Assembly (NCBI GenBank): GCA_009103225.1
Contig: RHPI01000003.1
Span: forward strand, 497,753 to 561,752
Source of the DNA: Chlorokybus atmophyticus
Lineage: Eukaryota > Streptophyta > Chlorokybophyceae > Chlorokybales > Chlorokybaceae
Direction of reading: 5' to 3'
DNA: 64,000 nt
This document shows positions 22,208 to 33,146 of this stretch, piece after piece. The notes beneath the pieces are model-generated. The model searched no databases, was not told the origin of the DNA, and saw only the letters and a list, made by a program, of their open reading frames with translations. Made by a program: the position numbers and the translations under genes. The first letter of the stretch is position 1, and each line of letters opens with the position of its first letter.

Positions 22208-23585
22208 CCACGCACATTCATCCGGAATGGGCACAACGGCTATTGAGCCTGAAATGACATCCGCCAAAGCTGGCACTGGACATGTACCCTAGTAGTGTTA
22301 AGGACATCATGCACGAGATCATGTCCACGGTGTACATCATTGACAGGTCGACTGGCTTGACGGGGTTCTTGTTGCTGGCGTGTAGTGGCTGTACATAGTA
22401 TAGTGTAGCATGTTGTAGGTGGTTGGTGTGGCGTAGCGTGTCTCAGCAATTTACGCTGCTCTTGTATAGGTGCTGGATAATAGACACGGCAAATTGATGT
22501 GTAGTGCCTGTACATTACAGTGGGTTGTGCACAATGCACAGTACTGAACACTACTTGGTGGTGTTTCGTCTCGAGCAATCCTTGCATGTTTAGGTGAACA
22601 ACAACAGACAATTATGACTATGCACTGGGCTACCTTGTAGTTGCAGAACGCACCTGTGCTTCGACTGTCACTGGATGTAGAGACATGCACATCTTATCAG
22701 CACTCCATCTTTTGTACACTCCTAGGCGTGCGCGACTCGACACATGGTTATGCTGCTGGGCATAGCTTTGACTATCATGGCATTATTCTCCACACCCAAA
22801 GGCATGCCAGTACGTGCAGGCGCACATGTGATGTGCGCCTGCATGACGATTGTCAACACGAGTGCGAACAGTTACCATAGTTTCCCTGCTGCTTGGCACC
22901 GAGGTTAATTGTGCACGTGAGCAACTATTGTGAATCGTTGTGTTGCTCATGCATACGCAGTTGGTTGTCACTGTGGTTGTTAGTTTCAGCACAGGCAAGC
23001 TGCTTTTGATCAGGGCAACCTGCAGGAGAGAAGGTTGGTTGCCATGGATCGGTGCAAACGTGCTACATGCAACCTGGAACGTGGGCACTGAGTGTATCAA
23101 CAATGGCAACCACAATTATAACAAATGTTGACAAGATCTCTTTCATAGACATGAAGATGCTTATTAAGCACAGAGCATGATGCTCACAAGCACAGAGTCA
23201 AACTGTCACGCTGGTGCGCATCAGCAACCACCCTATCTGTGTCTGCTACTTCCAACTACCATACCAACTTTCGCATGCACAGAAGTCCATGCCAGGGCGG
23301 AGAAACGGTGACTATAATCATGACAACTGCAACCGCGTCGAGTTGTGGTGTAGCCAACGGTTTCCGTATACACAACGCACGAACACGCAGTCCCACCTCA
23401 GGTGCTGCACTCAACAGCTAGGCACCCAAGGGAGGGTGCTCGGTTTAAATCCCGAAACTTGATAAGCACTCGATAAACTGCACACGAGCAAAGATGAGAT
23501 CTAACCTTAACACACATACTTGCAAGCACATATGCATGCTGCACGTGCACAGCGGCAACGTTCGACGAGCAAGTAGGCATGCATG
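22208..23585. other. no gene seen
   Basis: Short open frames only. A 12-bp hairpin (GCAGGCGCACAT/ATGTGCGCCTGC) lies at 22816-22842, and a tRNA B-box-like word GGTTTAAATCCCG at about 23443. Confidence 0.5.
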
Positions 23586-23822
23586 TCAACTTGTGATAAG
23601 ATGCTCCCTTTGACCTCGCTCCATTTCGTTGAGGTGGTAGAGGGTGTGGAGGAAGGTGAGGGCCACCTCCAGAAGGCACTGGAAGTCGACATACTGCATG
23701 GAGTTGAAAACTGCAAAAGTCGTCACGTTGCTCCGTGACAATATTAAGACCCGCGCTACCGTGCGCTCGCCATAGTAGCGCCTGATGACCGCAGCAGCTT
23801 GCGGCGCCCGGCTTGTATGCAT
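23586..23822 (-). CDS. hypothetical 78-aa protein or terminal exon
   Basis: From ATG 23822 the frame reads RAPQAAAVIRRYYGERTVAR, then VLILSRSNVTTFAVFNSMQY and CLLEVALTFLHTLYHLNEME, ending in TGA. Composition is that of a real helical protein and unlike the repeat-driven frames nearby. A good acceptor (GACTTTTGCAG at about 23715) lies inside, so it may instead be the last exon of a larger gene. No family recognised. From 23823 to 25193 I see no other gene. Confidence 0.35.
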   Translation of the reverse strand: MHTSRAPQAAAVIRRYYGERTVARVLILSRSNVTTFAVFNSMQYVDFQCLLEVALTFLHTLYHLNEMERGQREHLITS

Positions 23823-25193
23823 TGTACAATATTGTTGAAGATTTCACGTTATGGGTAATCAGCACAGCTGACAACTGCTGCAAATGACCATACAGATGCA
23901 CCACAATGCCTGCGCCCCGAGCATCCTCCCCGCCGGACATGCAGCTTTCTGTGTGTGTGCGTGCAGAAGCAAGTCCTATTTCTGCGTGTGCATGTGGGCA
24001 CGCATGCGCATTGATGTAAAGTGTGTTATGGGAAGCATGCACTTGCACGTACATGCATCTTGTGCACAGCTTGGAAGCTGATGGTGAGTTAGTCAGTGAC
24101 AAGTGAACGCCTCCAATCGCTGCCAGTACATGCGCTCAGACCGTCGGGCATTCGTGCTGTCTGCGCGCACAAATGGCAGCTTGCAACGTACACAGCTGCC
24201 TCACATGCATGCAAAGCAGGGGGCACATTCGTGTGGAACAGCCTCCCATCACCTATAGCGACCGTGCTGTAGTAATGACATGGCTGAATGCAGAGCCATG
24301 ATGGACACAACGAGTGACATAACCCTGAACCCAGGGTGCTCACCATGAAGAGCGCGTGGAGCCCTGCGTGTGGCACGCAGTGCGTGTGGCACGCATCTTG
24401 CTGTTGTCGAGTGTACACTGCAGAGATTGCGGGCAGGTTGCTCACGAGTAGTAAGCCATGCCAAGCACTTGTAGTGCACACCATACGTATGCCCTTGCGC
24501 ATGCTGTGCTTGCCCATGGCGTAACTGGTGCTGTCTCAGTAAAACTGCTCAGTAGCTGCCCCATCATCTTGTTGGCAAGGAGGTATGGGAGGAGAGGAAG
24601 TGAGTGCACCTGGTACCCGTAGGCAAAGATTGAAACGGGAACTCATGCACTGTGAGGTCTGGGAGCCCGCATCTACGCTCAACAACATACCAGAAGGCAT
24701 GGCTGGAGGTGACAGGAGAGAATGTGTGTACGATGGGAAGCAGTCAACCAGTGTTTCTTGTGCCTTTATAATAAGCCAGGTCCATGTTCAGATTGCACGC
24801 GCGCCAAGTGCGTGCCAACAGGCAGGTCACTTGGACTCAAACTCAACAGTCAGACTTTTGTCTAGTGTTATGCTACTCAGGCTTGCCCAATCAAGTTGGC
24901 ACTGGCCACAGCTACGCTGGCACATATCGCATTCACAACACTCTCAGCTACCATAGGAGATGCAATGATCAACAATGCAACTGAGCAGTCAGCCAGTCTG
25001 TGTAAAGCACAGCATGTAAGCATCCAGCTGCAGCCGAGTAACTTTCAGACAGGCAGGCACTGACACAATATATCAGCATCTATACGACAGCCTAAGCCTA
25101 GCACACAATAAGTGTGCGCTTTAACAATGTGCGTCACTACCATTACAAAACATAAGTGATACAGTGCAACCACTCCCTTGTTGAAGGTGTGTT

Positions 25194-26471
25194 CTATGTC
25201 AAGTTGCGGATGACGAAGTCGGCATACAGCCCCTGGGAGCGCTTGATGATTTCCCAACTCTTTGGAGCAGGTAAGAAGTCCTTGCAGATGACGGTCTTGT
25301 TCTCATTCTTCTTGTAGTCCTCAAAGAAGCGCTTGATCTCTTTCAACCTGTGGGGTGGGAGCTCAGAGATGTCGTTGAAGTGGGAGAACTCCGGGTCGTC
25401 GGCGCACACCGCGATGATCTTGTCATCAATCTCGCCCTGGTCGATCATAGGCATCACGCCGATGGCCTTTGCACGAAGGTAGCAGTTTGGCATCGCGGGC
25501 TCCTGCAAATGCAATTGGTTGTCACATGTTCAGCTTATACACTGGTATTCTGGCTCAGTTCAAGTGATTGTGTCTGCATGTGTTTGCATGTGTGTCTATA
25601 AGTGTTACCTGCATGAGCACAAGGATGTCAACGGGGTCGTTGTCATCTCCAAGCGTGCGAGGAATGAAGCCGTAGTTGTGCGGATACACAACAGAGGAGT
25701 ACAGCACACGGTCAACCTGTGCAACATTGTATGTACCACGCAAGTTAACTACAAGTCAAAGCGCGTGCGCTGCTACAGTAAACAACAAATTGAAGAAAAA
25801 GCATGCACTCACCATCATCATGCCTGTCTTCTTATCCAGCTCGTATTTGACCTTGCTGCCCTTGGATATCTCAATCACAGCATTGACGATCTTCGGCGCA
25901 TCTCCGCCAATCTCCAGGTCGTGCCACGGATGGCCGAAGCCTCGGTTCATCATCTGAGAGAAAGTGACTGCATACACAAGTAGCAATCAGCACAGGCGGT
26001 AGGTACAAGACACAACCAATGAGTGAGTAGATGAGCACGTGAAGACAATAGCGTATCATAGCAAAGCTAAGCATAGTACAGCACAGCATACGTACTTTGT
26101 CGTTGCGGAGGCTTGTGCTGCTTGGCTGGTTTGGCAGCAGGAGCAGCAGAGTCCAGCTGCTCCTTCTTGGGGGGCAGCTGCTGCTGCTGCTGCTGCTCGT
26201 GCTTGACAACTTGGGTCTCTGCAATGCTGAGCTCCGACATCTTGTCTGCCAATTTCAGCTCTGCTTGCAACTCCGCTGGCTTCGTCTTTGGCTGCTGCTT
26301 CCGCTGCTGCTGCTGTCTGGTGAGGTGACGCTGAAGCTGCTCAGCAAGCAAGCAGAGCAGCAACACAACTGCTGCACTGGTGGCAACAGCAATGGTCCGC
26401 TGTAGGCTCTGGCTTGGCGCCGCCTTCCAGATCTTTGCACAGCAACTCAACCTACAGCAAAGACAACGCAT
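25194..26471 (-). CDS. soluble inorganic pyrophosphatase, plant type
   Basis: Core exons are 25813-25953, 25609-25716 and 25194-25502 (TAG), all in phase, giving 185 residues from [17 protein letters not shown]. Family signatures include [32 protein letters not shown], the catalytic acid cluster [33 protein letters not shown] and [20 protein letters not shown]. It hydrolyses PPi to two phosphates with Mg. The match is to plant/green-algal cytosolic enzymes. An upstream exon (about 26097-26450) carries the N-terminus, but its frame is ambiguous: the phase-0 junction gives a Ser-rich reading, while the frame with the most protein-like sequence has one hydrophobic helix ([20 protein letters not shown]) and a Gln/Lys-rich linker and would need another acceptor, 12 nt into the exon. 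Confidence 0.93.
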
Positions 26472-28836
26472 TCAGCAGTCTGCAAGAGAATGAACCACTA
26501 GTCAAGGCACATGCTTATGCTAGCTACACCAACACTGAAGTTGGAGAGCTGAGCAGTGATCGGTCAAGTAGCATAAGCAATGCTGCGAGCTGAAGTGCAC
26601 GCAACAAGCACTGCAACATGGGCTGCTTGCTAGCACTGCAACATGCCCATGGCAGGCAGTCACCTCAGTCAACACATTGTGGCTCCAGCTCACAAGTTCA
26701 ATTGCAAAGTATGCTTTTCTTACCTCTCACCAGCAGCAAGCTTCAGCAGGCGGCAACACCACTTCGCGCTCACGACAATCAAACCACAGCCACACTACCG
26801 CCGATGACTGCAGCAGCGTTTTATGCCATTCCACTGCTGCAGAGTTTTGGTTTGGCTTCAATCAGAATTCCGAATGAAGCCAAACCCTCAGCTGATCCTT
26901 GGTTACAGTTTCCTGGACAGTTTGCCGCCGTATGGACAAAGGGTTAAGCGTCTTAACCATGAATGTACGGATTGACTGCTTCTCCTAGAATTCACTAACT
27001 GGCGAGTTAGCGAGTTCTGTAGCGGAATGTGTGTGCTGCAGTTTTCCCTGCCGCGGAATGGTCAATCTGCGATGCTGCAATTACATCATGTCACGTGCGG
27101 CGTACGACTTTGATGGACCTTACAGCGTGGACAGATGACTGTTTTACCAGCGTTTGCACCTGTTACATCCAACTGTGCTTCTTGTCAAACTACGGTGTTA
27201 TTGCCAACTACGGCCTTATTGGTGACCATTTGAGTCATGACTCATGAACGCAGCAGAGAATTCTTGTTTTACTAGAGTGTTAGCATCTCACACTTTTCAT
27301 GTGCATAAGTAAGTTGTGGTATGGGTGATGTGTATGCACTCAAATTCATTCACGAGAGAAGTACAACGTGCATAGATCTTTATGTTATGCTTATACTTTC
27401 TCATTGCTTTAGTCCGCGCATGACATGCTTACCACGAATAAGCGGAGGCATCTTGTCACTACACGCATGTGTGGCTTTTGACAAAGTGACGGTTTATAAA
27501 ATACATTATTGCTATACAGTGCCATCTGTCATTGCAACAAGGGATTTTATAGTAAAGTTTAAACATGTAATAGTTTAAGACATATATGTTGATTAAAAGT
27601 TGAGCATTTTTATATATGACGGTTGATTACTACATTAAAAGGTTCATGCCATTTGATGACAATCGGTCATTATAGCGGTATGTGATTTACAATAAACGGA
27701 ATCAATACATGTTACTGTTTGGATAACGCTCCGTATTAGCAACAATTATCTTTACCCACCCACCCCCTTGTACATAAACTCCTCACCTTGTATCATGAGG
27801 GGGCTTGTCTACCCAGAGGGGGGAACTTCTATTAAAGCGCGCTTTTTATCGGACTACATTTCATGTTGCCATAACCCTATTTAGGTCCATAGCTACCGGG
27901 CAAAATAACTGTACATGACGCGCATAGGGGACTTATAAACGGTTGGAGGGGTTGCAGGGAAAGACTGCGTATAAGAGTTTACACCAGACCACCACCTGTG
28001 TGTTAGGTCCATAGCTACCGGGCAAAATAACTGTACATGACGCGCATAGGGGAGTTATAAACGGTTGGAGGGGTGCAGGGAAAGACTGCGTATAAGAGTT
28101 TACACCAGACCACCACCCGTGTTGAATTTGCCGACGGAGATTGTCACAGGGGGTCGTTGCTATTAGAGTAAATACAATAATAACCCATGAGTGCAGTTCA
28201 CAACACACCAACATATATTTCAGCGTCGTATAGCAACGACGAGTAGCAAGCAGTTTTACACAACCACGAAGTGGTCAACTTGAATATGGCATTATGCTCA
28301 ATGTTTTTGGATGTGCATACTACTACTCAATTCCCCTCCCAAAGGTGACACACAGTTCTTGCAAAGGCGTTGCCATTTGCACACCTGTGTACAACCTTTG
28401 CCGTCACAAAGTGGGTGGCCATAATCATTCGCTCACACATCTGTCCTGCGCAGGACATTGAAACATGGCAGCAAAGTGGACAACTGTGCACCTTACTCTT
28501 GCCATAGCACACTTCATACACCACATTATGTGTATAACGCCATCACAAGCACAAACCTGCAAATGTCCCTGTGCATGTGACACCTAGCGTCCAACAGAGC
28601 ATTACGACGCACATGTCATAGCAGCCCCACATCCAGCTTTGACCCAAATCTTCGGAATTGATAACATGTACTGGCATCAAGACGCCGACAACATTATCTA
28701 TGGAAGCTAACCCTAAGCTACAATATGGTACATATGTGTCAATAAGAGCTATTAGCGCAGTATTGCTACGTACCACACAGGCTTGCCAGCTTCCAGGTAT
28801 GGAAGACAACTGGCCAGCAAGCTGTCAGCCGACAGC
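26472..28836. other. intergenic, partly AT-rich
   Basis: No gene is supported. The part from 27240 to 28330 is visibly richer in A and T. It holds the 122-bp tandem duplication listed next and an 11-bp inverted repeat (GTTTGGCTTCA) near 26850-26886. Confidence 0.55.
27881..28124. repeat. 122-bp tandem duplication
   Basis: The block starting TTAGGTCCATAGCTACCGGG at 27881 repeats at 28003 with only a few differences (ACTTATAAAC versus AGTTATAAAC, one G missing, CACCTGTG versus CACCCGTG). The near identity shows a recent event. Confidence 0.92.
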
Positions 28837-29385
28837 TTAGCGGAAGCACCCTGTAACGTTGCGCACCATGCGCTTCATGTAGAAGACCGGGTTGTTGCGG
28901 TTCATGCGGTTGCGAGCGTTGCGGCCTGGATGAAGCGGCGCGGTGGCGTGATTCTTGGCCCGCCGCATGTCCATCTCCACCTGGTGGACTGGGTTGTGTC
29001 GGTTGATCTCATTCTTCACGCCCTGAGGAGCGACACAGTGTTAGGTTCAGCATAACACAGCATGACACAACTAAGACAATGAGGCAAAGCAGCAACCGTG
29101 CTCATGTAAGCTTGAATACTTTGCGAACTTGCATGGGCAGCAAACCAGTCACTGATCGCTTGAGCATCACCCAAAACGGTCGCTGAGTTTCGGCTACAGC
29201 CGCAAGAAAACTGCTTGCAAAGTTGCTGCATGCTTGTCACATCACAGCGCCCTTAGCATGCAAGCACCACCGTCTACCCTCCTATCCAAAGCATGCAAGG
29301 TACTTACAGCTGCGGGGTGCGTGGCGTTGAAAACGTTCCGGTCTGCTCTTCTCATTTTGTTCATCATGCCGCCGAAACCTCCCAT
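28837..29385 (-). CDS. small basic protein, 87 aa, two exons
   Basis: Exons 29308-29385 and 28837-29022 join in phase (GCAGCT/GTAAGT to CTCCTCAG/GGC). The product starts MGGFGGMMNKMRRADRNVFN and ends NPVFYMKRMVRNVTGCFR, TAA. It is rich in Arg, Asn and Met, with a doubled motif NRHNPVH and NRNNPVF. No family is recognised. The high positive charge would suit a nucleic-acid or ribosome-associated role, but that is a guess. The exon carrying the ATG begins after a good acceptor (CTTCTCAG at about 29402), so a 5' UTR or coding exon lies further upstream, beyond the CA/GA microsatellite. Confidence 0.6.
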
Positions 29386-29460
29386 ACTTGCTCGCTTTAA
29401 CCTGAGAAGTGTTGCAGGTTAGCAGACAAGCATGCACAAGCACACGCACAGACACACAGC

Positions 29461-29461
<1 letters not shown>

Positions 29462-29543
<82 letters not shown>
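29462..29543. repeat. (CA)n(GA)n compound microsatellite
   Basis: About 38 bp of CA followed by about 44 bp of GA. From 29544 to 30204 no gene is seen; 30130-30190 is GGTGGA-rich. Confidence 0.95.
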
Positions 29544-29547
<4 letters not shown>

Positions 29548-30204
29548 TCCACTTACAGCTCAAAAGCCCAAAATAGCAGCAACCTTCACCTTCAGCAACC
29601 CTCTGTGCGCTCCCTAACCCTTACGTCAACCTCTGCCTTGCTTCTCTCACCAACCACCTAATACCAGCGCCTCAACCTTCACAAGTACCCCGACAAAGAC
29701 ACCCGAGGCAATTGCAATCAGCAACCTATATGCATGCGCAGCACAGTGCGCACTGTTGCCTTGCGCAATCTCTCAGTTCCCTGTTGCTGTGGCTCTGTTT
29801 GAATATTTGATTGCGTATACGTGTCCATTCAGCCTCTGCGCAGGCGGATGCCCGGGCGCGAAGATTTGCCCAAGTGGCGCAGCGCGCGTAGCGGTAAAAA
29901 GTTGGATTTCGCGATCAACGGCGAATCGGCGATTTCGCATGTTGCCCAAAACCACATGCATGGTGCTACTGCTGTCACCTCACTGAAGACTCATCGGTGC
30001 CGTTGTTGTGCGATTTGCGCACAGAGCTAGTGCGACTGCGCACAAGGGGTAGGGTTTTGGCGGGAAATGCGACTGTGTGTGTGGCAATGTTACCGGTGTG
30101 GGCAGTGTGCTCGTCGGCGGTGTCAGCGACGGCGGCGACGGTTCAGGTGGAGGTGGAGGTGGACGTGGACGTGGAGGTGGAAGTGGAATTTGGGAGGAGT
30201 CGTC

Positions 30205-32349
30205 ATGGCTGACATAGAGTCGCCGTTGTTGGCGGAGCGTGCCGTCTTGGCGGCGCTGCCGTCCACTGCTGCTGGGCCGTCTGGGTAAGAGCTGGTTGTT
30301 GATGATGTAAGGTGTGTAAGCAAAACAGCTTACCAATTTCCTGCGAGCAACACAGCGGACATGGTCTGCATCGTTTGTGCCGGGACAGTAAAAGAATTAC
30401 ATATCAACGACACGCTCAAGAATCACCCAGAACACGACTGTGCACAATTCAGTGTTTGCACAATTCACGTTTACATGAACAGTCGTCAGCCACAGCACAA
30501 CGATTTGGTTGAGGAGTCTCGCAATGAGGTTGTGCATTATGCACAAGCAGTCGGTATGTATACATACAACTTCGTGAACTTGATTCGCTGCTTGCCTGTC
30601 GCACGAGCATAACCACACCACTCGGCTGGCATTGTTTGTCAGTATGCCACAAGCAGTTGAAATTGTGTACTTACTACCAGTAGATGCCTTGGACTGCACA
30701 ACCAGTTTCAACAGTTGCAGAATGCATTGTCGTTTGTCGCTTGCAGTGTGAGCAGTTTACATTGTGGCCGTTTGGTCCAGTGTGCAGGAGACGCAATCTG
30801 AATATTGTGATTGCTCGACATCCTTTTCCCATTCTCATTACACAATGAGAATGGGAAAACATCGCATTGCATGTATGATGTTTATAACTTGAAGAGATTA
30901 ATTGGAACCCTTTGTCATAGCAGTTATGTTACCAATGGCAAAGACATCATGATAGTGGACCCGGTAAACAACAGCGAGCCTCGTTGGGTGCACGAAGAGT
31001 ACGAGGAGCGCCATGCTGCCATGTATGGAGAGCAGCACCGGTCGAACCGCACGGGATGGTTACGGTGAGTCTTATTATGCACATGTTGACGCAAACGTTG
31101 TACACTGATGGGCGCTGCTGCGATGCTGTACGCGTGGGGCTATTGTTACAAGTGCTTATCAGATGTCACATTTGGCAGTGCAATGGTGTTGGGTGCAAAC
31201 GATGGTGTTGTTAGCATCGGTTGCCTAGTTCTCGGAGTTGCAGCCGGCCGGCTTTCGAGAGAACAGGCATGACTCAACTTACATGCTTGTCTACACACCC
31301 CACACTGCCTTTTCACTCACACACGTCACGTCACAACTTGTGATCCTTTGCCAACGTCCGTAACCATCACAACTACACTTCTTTGACAGGTAGCGTTGGC
31401 GGGCGTTTCAGGGCTTGTTTCTGGAGCCTTGAGCATGGCAGTTGGTGAATTTGTCAGCGTGTCTTCGCAAGCGGATGTTGAGGAAGCGGACTTGGAGCAG
31501 GAAAAACGGCAGCATGCGCTTCATCCAGAGTAAGCTGAGACTCATTTATATAGGAGATATACACGCAGCAGTCGTACACAGTTTCGTATTGCTATAGCCA
31601 CGTCAGTCAGTGGACTCACTTGTTCTCATATGCACGTGTGTCGCAGCTTTGAGTTGGACGAGCTCACCAGAATCTACGAGGCTAGGGGGTTGCAGTACTC
31701 GCTTGCTCGCCAGGTGCGTTGCACCTCAGATGTTACCATTGTCGCACGTCCATGTTGCACCGACAGTATGACGAAGTGCCCGCTGGTTGTTGTACTCCTA
31801 TAACATCATCATCGATGAAGTTGGAGAGGATCATGCATCACCGTCAATTGCCTGCTTTGCAGGTTGCTGAGGAGTTGTCAAAGCAGAACGCGCTCATTGC
31901 CCACATGCGTGACGAGCTGGGCATTACAGAAGTCGCTGCCGCAAAGCCGCTGCAGGTACAGTGTGTGCGTGCGTGCGTGTATGTATGTGTGTGTGTGCAT
32001 GCGCGTTTGTGTTTGGATTTGTTTGATTGTGGTTTGGCCTGTTTTACATTCATCACTCCCACGCAATGTTGGTGCCAATCACTGACTCCACAGCCCACAG
32101 GCCGGGCTGGTGTCCGCCGTATCATTCTCTTTGGGCGCTGCAATGCCGGTGGCCGCAATGTACTTTGCACCTCAGGACATTCGGATAAAAGCGACGGCGG
32201 CAGTGATGGTGCTGACGCTGGCGTTCACTGGCAGCATCGGTGCGTACTTGGGCGGTGCGAAGATTGTGAGAGGAGCAGTGCGCGTGCTGATTGGCGGGGT
32301 GCTTGCCATGTTGATTGTGGTTGGCATCAGATACTTGTACAATGGATAG
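30205..32349 (+). CDS. vacuolar iron transporter (VIT/CCC1 family, nodulin-21-like)
   Basis: Exons: 30205-30284, 30921-31064 (start could be 30975 in the same phase), 31179-31266, 31390-31529, 31647-31713, 31863-31955 and 32101-32349 (TAG); 286 residues. Signatures: the first helix with [20 protein letters not shown], then [20 protein letters not shown] followed by [32 protein letters not shown], and the last helices [20 protein letters not shown] and [20 protein letters not shown]. Family members move Fe2+ or Mn2+ from the cytosol into the vacuole; the acidic loop after the second helix binds metal in relatives. The third intron appears to start with GC rather than GT (CAG/GCATGA): only that border keeps phase and the family's spacing between helices 1 and 2. 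Confidence 0.9.
30824..30859. repeat. perfect 16-bp hairpin, 4-nt loop
   Basis: Arms 30824-30839 and 30844-30859 are exact reverse complements. It lies in the first intron of the iron transporter gene, about 60 nt before the probable second exon. Confidence 0.9.
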
Positions 32350-33146
32350 TTGTGTATTGTTGTGGGTAGTGGTGGTGGTATTGTTGCTGATGTACTGTGG
32401 TCTGCGCTCAATTGCAGTGACCATTGAGTACATTTTGTATAGCTCCATTTCCTCTGCTGTGAATATCACAGTAACAAATAATGGGGCGGTTTGTGCAGTG
32501 CTGTGGTTGGAAGAAAATTATATTTGTCAAAGCTTCTTACTTTCTTGTGAGTATCACTGCTCCGGTTCTTGTGTGTATCACAACATTGCACTTGCGTTCT
32601 CATGTACTACTGGCTGGCTTTTGTGCATTTGAGCTCTCCAGATACCTGTCTTTGATGTACCAGCGTTGTCCCGAACTGCTTTGTTACATGCTTGGCTAGG
32701 CTACGCTGTTGCGGCTCTGCTGCTGCACAAAGCATTCGGTACAGGTGTTGCGGAGTGGTCGCGAGGACAGTGAGCCCAGCATAACATGTACACAAACTAC
32801 TCTGAAGTAATACTGGCTGCCTGTCGGTGCCAGCAAGTACACGGTGTTGTGGTTGTAGCTGTATCTGTGTTGTGTTAGTTATCGCACTTGGCTACAGTTG
32901 TGCTCATCCAGTCCTTCAGATTGAGGATGCACTGGTGGGACTCAATGAATGGCAATTTGCGCATGCACAGGTAAACTAACCTATGTAACAGTGGTTGTAG
33001 TGGCTGGCACGACGGTTGTATTGCACAGGATGTCAACATTGTTCAATGAGCACTGACAGCAACAGGTGTTGCACGTCAAGACACACAGAGCCACAAGTCA
33101 ACTGCACCTAGCTGACAACTACCTGTTGTCTCGCCGCCTTTAACCT
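32350..33146. other. no gene seen
   Basis: Space between the convergent iron transporter and MTO1 genes. Open frames are short and show no splice structure. Confidence 0.55.

Noticed and set aside
23398-24102. 234-codon minus-strand frame
   Set aside because: Composition follows CA-rich DNA; the shorter frame 23586-23822 in another phase looks far more like protein.
26097-26405. Leu-rich plus-strand open frame
   Set aside because: It is the antisense of CAG/CTG repeats in the pyrophosphatase upstream exon; no splice or homology support.
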